DNA from: an uncultured Lachnospiraceae bacterium
Lineage (GTDB): Bacteria > Bacillota > Clostridia > Lachnospirales > Lachnospiraceae
Direction of reading: 5' to 3'
DNA length: 8,177 bases
Assembly: GCA_947175845.1 (NCBI GenBank)
Contig: CAMWOK010000117.1
Coordinates: 1-8,177, forward strand
Shown: one piece after another, positions 1 to 6,591 of the stretch
Position numbering within the stretch: position 1 is the first letter of the stretch
How the letters are laid out: the number at the start of each line of letters is the position of its first letter
Notes under the pieces: model-generated
What the model was told of the DNA's origin: nothing
What the model saw: only the letters and a program-made list of their open reading frames with translations
The model's database searches: none
Made by a program: the position numbers and the translations under genes

Positions 1-1943
1 TAATCTTCTTCCTCTTCATGCTTCTTTTTATAGTAGGCAAGCCTTTCCATAATGTACTCCGCTCCCACTTTACCGCTGCTGCCAATACTGTAAATGTACT
101 TGTCCCGAATCTTTTCCAGCGACGCTTGCGAGAACGCATTGTTGTTAAGCAGCTCCTCCACGACCTGCGGAAGCGTCCCGAGCTGATCCATATCCACGCT
201 CCTGCCAATCTGACTGCGCAGCTCGATATCGATCGGCGTGATGCCAAGCTCCTCATAATCCTCGTTCATTACCTTCATGGGCGTGTTGATAAAGAGCGAC
301 GGCTTCAGCGTCGCAAATGAGTACTCAAACGCGATGCTCGACCAGTCCGTAATCACAACATCCGCCTCGTACACTGTGCTGTTGGAAGAAAAATCAGTCT
401 GCATCTCCATGTCGTCCCGCGCGTCCATCTGGAATTTTTCCCGCAGATAGTTCAACCGTTCCTCCTCATGACGCACAAACTGCGGGTGCGGCCGCACGAT
501 GATCCGATAGCCGTGCCCCTGCAGCGTTTCCAGTATTTCCTCGATGCAAGATGACAAAATATTGTCCTTCTGCCACGACGGTGCTATCAAAATCTCTCTG
601 ACCGTCTTCTCCCGCCTGTCCATCGCGTCATAAGCGCGAATCATATTGTCGATAACGCTCGAACCCCACTCAATGATTTTCTTCTCCGGGAGTTTGTACA
701 GTTCCTCCCGCCTGCGGATCTCCTTCGTGCAGAGCGGACCAGAGGAAAAAACAGTATCAAAATGATCCAGCGCCTCCTTGCGGAAGGTCAGGTTCGGACT
801 ATTCACATCGTGCGGCACATAGATGTACTCATTGTCCTTGCGCACCAAAGAGCGTTTGATATGAAAGCTTTCCAGATCGGGGGTTGTCATCACGACGACA
901 TCCGCCTCCATCTTCATCATCAGAACAATCAGCTTATTTTCCCCGATATAATAGGGTTTAAACCGATCGCTCTCCATCTCAAAAACCTTATCGTTCGGAT
1001 CACTTGTAATGTAATTGATGACGACATTGGACTGTTCCAGCAGCGTCTCAATAATATTCTGAAAATACTTGTAAAATCCATTTTTCTCCGAGTAGAACAC
1101 GAGCTGCATCTCGTAGTCCTTGAAAAAGCGCTTGTAGTCTGCCTTCTCCTTCTTTCGGTACGGGTCCTTCTCAAACAGCTTTTTTTTGTGCTGCTTCTCA
1201 AAAGCGCTGGCGGCACGCAGCTCCTCGCGGCTTTGCTCCAACGCCTCATAGTCGATATATTTTTTTGGATTCATGACAAGATTGAGAAAATACAGCTGTA
1301 GCACAGAGAAGAGATTGCTGAACGTCCAGTAGATCCCCACACCGGTCTTGACGAAAAAGCCAAGATACAGCGACAGCCCGATAGACAGAATCATCGTTCC
1401 CAGCTGATTAAGCTTCCCTTGCTCCGACTGCAGCACGTTGATTCTGTTTTGTATATAGCACATAAACCACGCCGAAAACGCAGCGATCAGCGGAATCAGA
1501 TACGCGATTCCTCCAACCTCTGCGGGGACAGTCGACAGGTCAAGACTTCCGAGCATGGTGTCGAGCACGCCCGGTTTACCGCGAAAAATGTGTTCCGCAG
1601 GATTGTTGATGACATCGATCACACCCATCAGCAATATCAGCTGCAGCGCCAGCGGTATCAGGTCTGCGAGCGGCTGATAGTGCTCCCTCTTGTACAGCTC
1701 ATACTGCTCCTCTGAAATCTTTTCGCCGTTTCCATAGTATTTTGCCTTGATAAAGTTCATCTCAGGCTGCATCTTTACCATCTTAATCGAATTTTTCTGA
1801 ACCCACAGCGATACCGGCAGCAGGACAATCTTTGTTCCAAACGTAAAGATGATAATCGAGACGAAATAGTCTGGCAGAATGTTGTAACAAAAATACATCA
1901 GCCAGCCCAGAACGTCGCCTATCAGACCTATTATATAATTCAT
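1..1943 (-). CDS. YidC/Oxa1 insertase domain fused to CDP-glycerol glycerophosphotransferase-like domain (3' end at window edge)
   Basis: I translated this frame codon by codon from the ATG at 1943: 647 codons without a stop, and the next codon begins TA at the edge, so it may end there. A GGAG site (1951-1954) sits 7 bases upstream of the ATG. Residues 1-226 match the Oxa1/YidC core. The first core helix (about 27-47) has the SIII-F/T-x5-LLP pattern with Lys38 where the groove arginine usually sits; a charged cytoplasmic hairpin (about 48-95) follows, then helices near 98-115, 143-163 and 183-222, including the GVGIYWTFSNLFSVLQ hallmark. There is no lipoprotein signal. A Lys/Glu-rich linker (about 226-280) leads to a TagB/TagF-type domain to about 640: PHD with His378, RPHP with His486 and TDWSS with Asp533. 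Members of this family transfer glycerol-phosphate (or another polyol-phosphate) from a CDP donor to teichoic-acid-like chains at the inner membrane face. The fusion is seen in sequence; substrate and insertase activity are inferred. It follows the 81-residue gene by 29 bases, probably in one transcript. Confidence 0.9.
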   Translation of the reverse strand, partial: MNYIIGLIGDVLGWLMYFCYNILPDYFVSIIIFTFGTKIVLLPVSLWVQKNSIKMVKMQPEMNFIKAKYYGNGEKISEEQYELYKREHYQPLADLIPLALQLILLMGVIDVINNPAEHIFRGKPGVLDTMLGSLDLSTVPAEVGGIAYLIPLIAAFSAWFMCYIQNRINVLQSEQGKLNQLGTMILSIGLSLYLGFFVKTGVGIYWTFSNLFSVLQLYFLNLVMNPKKYIDYEALEQSREELRAASAFEKQHKKKLFEKDPYRKKEKADYKRFFKDYEMQLVFYSEKNGFYKYFQNIIETLLEQSNVVINYITSDPNDKVFEMESDRFKPYYIGENKLIVLMMKMEADVVVMTTPDLESFHIKRSLVRKDNEYIYVPHDVNSPNLTFRKEALDHFDTVFSSGPLCTKEIRRREELYKLPEKKIIEWGSSVIDNMIRAYDAMDRREKTVREILIAPSWQKDNILSSCIEEILETLQGHGYRIIVRPHPQFVRHEEERLNYLREKFQMDARDDMEMQTDFSSNSTVYEADVVITDWSSIAFEYSFATLKPSLFINTPMKVMNEDYEELGITPIDIELRSQIGRSVDMDQLGTLPQVVEELLNNNAFSQASLEKIRDKYIYSIGSSGKVGAEYIMERLAYYKKKHEEEED

Positions 1944-1972
1944 AATCGCTCTCCGTGTAGTTTTTGTATCAT

Positions 1973-2218
1973 TTACTGCTGTTCATCTGTCTGATGCTTT
2001 TTCTTCGCGCTCTTTTTCTTCTGATTCCGGATAAACTTCATAATCTTATGCCTGTACACAGTGCACGCCGCTCCAATCGCAATCGCAACTCCGGCAACCG
2101 CCTGAATCACATACGTCACAGCAGACGGATCAATATACGCAAACGATGTGTTGCCCAGCAGCACAAAAAAACAGGTGAAAAAATACATAAATTTTAAAAC
2201 ATTACAGGTTTTTTTCAT
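1973..2218 (-). CDS. small secreted/single-span membrane protein with YIDPS motif, 81 aa
   Basis: The ATG at 2218 is preceded by AAAGGA (2231-2236), a rather long 12 bases away, and a sigma-A-like promoter lies just upstream. Residues 1-27 look like a signal peptide: basic start MKK, hydrophobic core around 11-21, and a cleavage-type end SFA before Tyr28. The mature part begins YIDPSAVTY, continues as one hydrophobic Ala/Ile/Val-rich helix (about 33-54), and ends in a very basic tail (RHK, RNQKKK, KKKHQ). Expected topology is a very short outside segment, one membrane span and a cytoplasmic basic tail. From memory, small proteins with a YIDP(S/G) start recur beside sulfatase or polysaccharide genes in bacteria; I could not check this. 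No function is known to me. It lies 29 bases before the YidC-transferase fusion gene and downstream of the sulfatase-fold gene. Its layout resembles M13 procoat, a YidC substrate, so a functional link with the neighbour is possible but inferred. Confidence 0.8.
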   Translation of the reverse strand: MKKTCNVLKFMYFFTCFFVLLGNTSFAYIDPSAVTYVIQAVAGVAIAIGAACTVYRHKIMKFIRNQKKKSAKKKHQTDEQQ

Positions 2219-2271
2219 TTTTTGATTTAATCCTTTCTCAATTGCTCATTTTTTCCAATTTTTACATACTC

Positions 2272-2300
2272 ACTTTAGACTAATTTCGATTAAATGTCAA
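2272..2300 (-). promoter_or_regulatory. sigma-A-like promoter for the 81-aa gene and the YidC-transferase fusion
   Basis: On the minus strand a perfect TTGACA (2295-2300) is followed by a 17-base spacer and TAAAGT (2272-2277), which matches four of six bases of TATAAT. It lies in the 131-base gap between the sulfatase-fold gene and the 81-residue gene, about 54 bases before that gene's ATG. I saw no convincing terminator in this gap, so the downstream pair may be transcribed both from here and by readthrough. Confidence 0.6.
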
Positions 2301-2349
2301 TAGAACATTTCATAACAAAGCGTGGCGCAGATTGGGCAAATGCACTCTG

Positions 2350-4482
2350 TCAATGTGTACTTTCCAAATCCTGTTGCGCCCTGTGTATCAGCCGCCAGCT
2401 GTTCAACTGGCTCACATCTCCGCTTATCTCGTATTTCTCCAGCAAATCCGGCGTCGCGATATGCATGTACCGCACCCTGTTCTCATCACTGTCTATCTCC
2501 GATAATGTTTTATCCAAAGTATCAATCCCTAAACTTTTTCTGATTGTCGCAATCATATCGGAATGGCAAACCGGCGCAGTGTCTGTGTACATTTGTTCAC
2601 TATTGTTGAAAGGCTCTTTGACAAACAAAATTGGATAGGAAACTTCCATCATTTTACCTTCAGAGTCACTCAAACTGCTTGTCACACCATGATCCGTTGT
2701 AATAATTATCAGAGAATCCTCATATTTTCCAAGCTCCTTGAGCTGACGCAAATATTCGTATACAATCTTCAGCGATCCTTTCCACTGCGAGATGCTGCTT
2801 CCCCAGTCATTATCCCTTCTGTAATCATATTCGATATACTGGAAATCTTCTGTCATTGTATAGGGCGGATGCGCGCCGTGCATATGAATAAAACGAAACG
2901 TTCCCTCTGAATTATCTGCGGAAACCTGCAGCCCCTTGTCGATCAGTCTGTGATAAAATGGCAAATCATTTTCAATATTTACAATTCTGTCATTTTCAAC
3001 CAATCGTGCAATGTCACTTGTGTCATACATATAGTATCTCTTCGCTGCAAACGGTGCCATCTTATATCGTGAACACTGCGTCATCATCGCAAACAACGCT
3101 CCCATATCACAGGTTCTTTTGATCCCGTCCTCATAGTTTGGTATGATTTCTCTCATACTTTCATCAACATATCTTTTATGGGTATACACACCAATATCAT
3201 AACCGCAGGCACTTATTTGCTTTAACAGGTTATCCTTTTCATATGCGTATTTCACATAATCAACTCTGCTGTCCTGCTCAAATTCTGTCCCTGTGAGCAG
3301 AAATGGTATGCTGTTATAAGTAGGGCAAAACGCACTCACAGCATTTTTGTAAAACACAAAATCCTTTAATGGCAGGAGGAAATCAGGACTTTCTTCTGTT
3401 ATCTCGTCAATGTAAGAACCGTCAAACTTGTCCAAAACAAATACGATAATATTATTTTTCTCTCCGACCTCATTCATTCCCTCTGTCGTCAATATCAATT
3501 CACTTTTGGGCGATGTATCCTTTGATGTTACAATCATCACTCCCAGCGAAACGATCTGTATCAGAATAATCCACACGCTGATTACGTTCATAAATTTATG
3601 CGCGGCAGAATAATTTTTCCGGCAAAAAACAAGTACTGCACCGATTAAGAATATCCATATCCCTGTATTTGTACATACCTTAAAACTATTATATACATTA
3701 TTTCCTGTCCCATCCAAAACTTCCATACTGCCGTTCAAAAACAATCCCTGAATATATCCTGCAGTCAGCACAGAAAACAGGAGCGCCAGATACCATTTCA
3801 TCTGGCTCTGATTCAGGTAGAGCAGCATTCCTGTCATGAGAAAAAGTACTATGACGATTCCCGATAAAAACAGCTTTCCAAAAAAATACCAATATGACAT
3901 TGGAAAATCTGAAGCATTATTCAGATAAAGCTCATTTGGCGCAAAAATTACGACCGTTATCAAATAGCACAACAAGATTGGCGCAGTTTCCACTATTTTC
4001 TTTTTGATATCTGTTCTTCCGGTATATATCTGCCCCTTGTATCTTTGAAACAATATTGCGGCTATCGTCAGCACAAATGCAATACTGAATGCGATGCAGT
4101 ATGTTTTATTATTGATCTTTCTGGCAATAAGAAAGGTAAATGACAGAGAAAAAAACAAGACAGAGTCAAAGTAACGAATTATCTGTGACAAGTTTTCCTT
4201 AAATATGACTTTTAAGATAACCGGCGCTGCTCCTGCCATGAGAACCATGGGAATCCCATAGTGCAGCAGGGTATATAACTGTGCATCCCAAAAACTTTCC
4301 AACAAGTTTTCCTTATGATACCCCAGATAATACTTCACAAAAGATGCAACCAAAAAATAACTGCCAAAATAAAATGATATCTTCTAGAACAAATTTTTCT
4401 TTTCCTTCGTAAAGTCCAATTCAATCGCAGACAGAAGACTACATATGACTAACAATACTACAATCCCATATTTACAGCTCAT
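2350..4482 (-). CDS. polytopic membrane enzyme of the alkaline phosphatase/sulfatase (LTA synthase/EptA-like) superfamily; frame interrupted by in-frame TAG at codon 33
   Basis: The natural start is the ATG at 4482, with AGAGGG (4490-4495) 7 bases upstream and an in-frame TAG at 4501-4503 just before. After 32 codons the frame meets TAG (4384-4386), then stays open to TGA at 2350, giving 710 codons including the amber. A 667-residue version from the TTG at 4353 is possible on paper, but it has no ribosome binding site and begins inside a membrane helix. In 710-codon numbering, roughly ten hydrophobic segments fill about 6-318. A sulfatase-fold domain runs from about 344: a metal-site strand with Asp351/Asp354 (VLDKFD), a PTYNSIP motif whose Thr388 is the likely nucleophile, MHGAH (His535) and TTDHG (Asp597, His598). 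A threonine nucleophile without the sulfatase C/S-x-P-x-R motif points to phosphoglycerol or phosphoethanolamine transfer outside the cell, as in LtaS and EptA, rather than sulfate hydrolysis. The exact substrate is unknown. Full-length product requires suppression or a different base at the amber site. Confidence 0.85.
4384..4386 (-). other. in-frame amber (TAG) codon interrupting the sulfatase-fold gene
   Basis: The codon lies between KEKKNLF and KISFYFGS of one hydrophobic N-terminal reading frame. CAG (Gln) to TAG is the simplest single change; TGG (Trp) or AAG (Lys) would also do. TAG also serves as the ordinary terminator of the threonine dehydratase (6592-6594) and YitT-family (5569-5571) genes here, so the codon is not generally reassigned. 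It could be a true null mutation, a strain polymorphism, suppression or a sequencing error. Confidence 0.85.
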
Positions 4483-4489
4483 TTCAAAA

Positions 4490-4495
4490 CCCTCT
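4490..4495 (-). promoter_or_regulatory. ribosome binding site fixing the sulfatase-fold gene start at 4482
   Basis: AGAGGG stands 7 bases before the ATG at 4482. It places the start upstream of the amber codon, while the TTG at 4353 has only T-rich sequence before it. The rest of the 82-base gap to the acyltransferase gene (4483-4564) shows no terminator and only a weak -10-like TAGAAT. Confidence 0.75.
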
Positions 4496-4564
4496 GTATT
4501 CTAAATATAAACTCTGCAGAACATAAGCGCTGCAGCTTGCACATCGGTTCACAGGATGCGTCAG

Positions 4565-5518
4565 TTATCTTCCTAAAAATAACCGGCTCACTGTCGCATT
4601 CTTCTTCAGAAGCCTGCTGAGCCCAAATGCTGCCGCCGTCAATCCCAATGACAACAAAACTACATACATTACTTTAAACCGATACCTGCATACATCCGAT
4701 ATTCTGCAATACTCCTTTATCCAAAAGTAAAATACAATTCCCGTGAACAGATAAATACTGATAGACACCTCGCCGAGCATCCGCAAAACCTTCAGCTGAA
4801 AACGCCTGCACAGACCAGAAAAGATCAGTATGGCAGCTGCACTTCCAATCGTCCCTGTAATCAATTCCACACATTCGAATTTGACAGCAATCAGATATGT
4901 CCCGCTCAACAGCAATGCCATTGTAAATAAAATCGTTTTATACTCCCTCATCTTGTCCAAAATCCCAAATCTGTTTACCAGCATTCCCATAATAAAAAAT
5001 GGCAGCATTCTTTTTGTCCCCGCATAATTTCCAAAATCAGGAATCATGCAGTTCACAATTATCACAATCATATATCCCCAGATGCTGCCGCGAAACAGAT
5101 ATTTTGTGGCAAATCCATACAGTGAGCAATAAAAAACTGCCCATAAAAACCAATTGGAAAACACAGTATATTTTAAACATGCCAATATACCTATCGGCCT
5201 GTAACCAGTCATCAAAATATCGCACACATATGTAACGATCCCCCACGCGAAACAGGGAATCATTATTCCCTTTATCTTTGCAAGAACCCCGTCTAACAGG
5301 CTGTACCTGTTCAGAGAATACCAGAACAAATACCCGCTGACTATCATAAATAGCGGCATATGAAATCCATAAATCAGACGAAATACCACATTGCTGTGAA
5401 AATCATAATTGTATGGCGTCGCATACTGGATGCAGTGTCCCAGAACAACAAGATATATTGTAAAACCGCGTATAACATCGACCCATAATTCACGACCTTT
5501 TCCCGTTTTCTCTCTCAT
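4565..5518 (-). CDS. acyltransferase 3 family membrane protein, 317 aa
   Basis: This is an integral membrane acyltransferase (Acyltransferase_3 family), the class that moves acetyl or other acyl groups onto sugars of surface or secreted polymers. The N-terminus carries the family signature: Asp14, Arg17 and His28 in DVIRG-x9-H, followed by the second family block FHMPLFMIVSGYLF (52-65). About nine to ten hydrophobic segments follow, with a short basic C-terminus. The length is normal for single-domain members. I start it at the ATG at 5518 because GGAGG (5527-5531) lies 8 bases upstream; a GTG at 5533 would add five residues but overlaps that site. It lies 50 bases after the YitT-family gene and 82 bases before the sulfatase-fold gene, all on one strand, and is AT-rich like the latter. 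The acceptor is not deducible; by context it is probably the same surface polymer handled by its neighbours. Confidence 0.9.
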   Translation of the reverse strand: MREKTGKGRELWVDVIRGFTIYLVVLGHCIQYATPYNYDFHSNVVFRLIYGFHMPLFMIVSGYLFWYSLNRYSLLDGVLAKIKGIMIPCFAWGIVTYVCDILMTGYRPIGILACLKYTVFSNWFLWAVFYCSLYGFATKYLFRGSIWGYMIVIIVNCMIPDFGNYAGTKRMLPFFIMGMLVNRFGILDKMREYKTILFTMALLLSGTYLIAVKFECVELITGTIGSAAAILIFSGLCRRFQLKVLRMLGEVSISIYLFTGIVFYFWIKEYCRISDVCRYRFKVMYVVLLSLGLTAAAFGLSRLLKKNATVSRLFLGR

Positions 5519-5526
5519 AATACGAA

Positions 5527-5531
5527 CCTCC
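5527..5531 (-). promoter_or_regulatory. ribosome binding site deciding the acyltransferase start
   Basis: GGAGG lies 8 bases before the ATG at 5518 and immediately follows the first base of the GTG at 5533. Ribosomes placed by this site would start at the ATG, so the longer GTG-initiated reading is unlikely. Confidence 0.75.
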
Positions 5532-5568
5532 ACAATTTTTCTGCAAGTACAAATTAGAACACAAGACG

Positions 5569-6450
5569 CTATATCTTATCCCGCGTAATATCCTTATACC
5601 CTTCGCCAAATATCTCGCTGGCGGAGGTCACAATCATGAACGCGGAGGCGTCCTCGTCCTTCACAATCTCCTCAAGCTTGGGATATATCTGCTTTCTGGT
5701 GACGATCATCAGCACTTCCTTGGGCGCGTTGGTGTAGGCGCCTCTTGCCATGATGATGGTCGCGGTGGTGTCCAGCTCATCAAAAAGCCGCTTTTTGACC
5801 TGCTCCGGCTTCACGCTGACAATGTATGTCAGTTTTGCCTCGTCTGAACCATATAAAATTTTGTCCATCACAATCGAGTCTGTGATGACGGCAATGCCCG
5901 CATAAAATGCCACAGTCATGTCCTGGAACACCAGCCACGACGCGAGGATAACCATGCTGTCAAATGCGAGAAACAGGATGTTTGTCTTGATGTGCCTGCG
6001 CCTAGTGCGGACTACCTTGATGATAATGTCGATGCCGCCGGTGGTCGCCCCCGCCTTGAACACAAGCGCCAGCGCAACACCGATCAGCGCCCCACCGAGC
6101 ACTGCGGCAATCAACAAATCGTCCGTCACGGGGCCATGGACTGCAAACGAGTTGATAAACACGGTAATCAAGGACAGCACATACAGCGTCGAACAGATAA
6201 AACGCCAGCCAAACTTCCACAGTCCCAATAAAACTATCGGGACGTTAATCAGCATATTGACTGTACCAGTCGGTATCCTGGTAAACCGGTTCACCAGGAT
6301 GGAAATGCCGGTCACGCCTCCGGGCGCTATGTTGTTAGGGTCCAGAAACAGGCTGATCGCTGCGGCGTAGATGATGGCCGCAGCTGTCAGTATCACATAA
6401 CTTTTAACTTTTTTTGCAGCTTTTTTGGTCTGCTTTACTACCTCTTCCAT
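5569..6450 (-). CDS. YitT family membrane protein (DUF161 plus C-terminal DUF2179), 293 aa
   Basis: The protein has the two-part YitT architecture. A basic N-terminus (KQTKKAAKKVK) precedes about six membrane segments within roughly 17-195. These contain two glycine-rich family motifs, NIAPGG (40-45) and GATTGGIDIII (134-144). A soluble DUF2179-type domain follows (about 207-290), with RGAYT and a closing EIFGEGY. Length is normal for the family, whose molecular function is not established; transport has been suggested for members. Two ATGs compete. The one at 6450 has GGAG (6457-6460) 6 bases upstream. The one at 6462, adding four residues, has GAGGAGG only 1 base away, too close to work well, so I prefer 6450. 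The gene ends with TAG at 5569. It is separated from the threonine dehydratase gene by an inverted repeat and terminator-like hairpin, so it probably has its own transcription start, though I see no clear promoter. Confidence 0.92.
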   Translation of the reverse strand: MEEVVKQTKKAAKKVKSYVILTAAAIIYAAAISLFLDPNNIAPGGVTGISILVNRFTRIPTGTVNMLINVPIVLLGLWKFGWRFICSTLYVLSLITVFINSFAVHGPVTDDLLIAAVLGGALIGVALALVFKAGATTGGIDIIIKVVRTRRRHIKTNILFLAFDSMVILASWLVFQDMTVAFYAGIAVITDSIVMDKILYGSDEAKLTYIVSVKPEQVKKRLFDELDTTATIIMARGAYTNAPKEVLMIVTRKQIYPKLEEIVKDEDASAFMIVTSASEIFGEGYKDITRDKI

Positions 6451-6456
6451 ACTAAT

Positions 6457-6470
6457 CTCCATGCCTCCTC
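6457..6470 (-). promoter_or_regulatory. double ribosome binding site region of the YitT-family gene
   Basis: GAGGAGG (6464-6470) and GGAG (6457-6460) lie in tandem with an ATG (6460-6462) between them. Relative to the ATG at 6450 the spacings are 13 and 6 bases; relative to the ATG at 6462 the first site is only 1 base away. The arrangement favours 6450 but leaves the start open by four codons. Confidence 0.55.
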
Positions 6471-6490
6471 GGGGCGGCTCAAATAGAAAT

Positions 6491-6516
6491 GAAAAACGCG
6501 GTCCTTGCCGTTTTTC
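6491..6516 (-). terminator. terminator-like hairpin, possibly bidirectional
   Basis: GAAAAACG (6491-6498) pairs perfectly with CGTTTTTC (6509-6516) around a 10-base loop; a CGG/CCG pairing inside the loop is an alternative. Each strand ends the stem in a T-run of five. It lies 76 bases beyond the threonine dehydratase stop, just after the long inverted repeat, and could end that transcript. The short T-run and AT-rich stem base keep this moderate. Confidence 0.5.
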
Positions 6517-6518
6517 CT

Positions 6519-6581
6519 GTGTGAAACGGAATCGTTCTCAGGCAGTGTCTTTTGCCGCTTTAGAACGATTCAGTTTCACAC
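6519..6581. repeat. 20-bp inverted repeat (one mismatch) with 23-base loop
   Basis: The arm at 6519-6538 (begins GTGTGAAAC, ends ATCGTTCT) is the reverse complement of the arm at 6562-6581, apart from one base (G versus A opposite C). Inside the loop, GGCA (6541-6544) and TGCC (6553-6556) can form a second short stem. It is in the 141-base gap between the threonine dehydratase and YitT-family genes, starting 10 bases past the former's stop. No T-run follows either arm directly, so it is not a standard terminator alone. It could be part of a compound terminator, an mRNA stabiliser, a protein-binding palindrome or a miniature repeat. Confidence 0.85.
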
Positions 6582-6591
6582 TACCCTTACT

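Noticed and set aside
762..1301. Plus-strand frame of 179 codons and a minus-strand frame at 929-1249
   Set aside because: Both overlap the unbroken YidC-transferase frame, which carries clear family motifs; these are shadows.
2350..4353. A 667-residue sulfatase-fold gene starting at TTG 4353
   Set aside because: There is no ribosome binding site before the TTG, the start falls inside a hydrophobic helix, and the frame continues upstream through FYFGSYF to a TAG and then to a well-equipped ATG at 4482.
4384..4386. General reassignment of TAG to an amino acid (for example pyrrolysine)
   Set aside because: TAG ends the threonine dehydratase and YitT-family genes at their expected C-termini, so wholesale recoding is unlikely; context-specific suppression is not excluded.
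4526..4540. GCTGCAGC palindrome in the gap before the sulfatase-fold gene
   Set aside because: An eight-base palindrome without flanking T-run or loop is expected by chance and does not make a terminator.
4500..4550. Promoter upstream of the sulfatase-fold gene (TAGAAT with TTATGT 17 bases before)
   Set aside because: The -35 match is only two of six bases; not strong enough to list.
5519..5533. GTG start at 5533 for the acyltransferase gene
   Set aside because: The GGAGG site overlaps this codon and is correctly spaced for the ATG at 5518.
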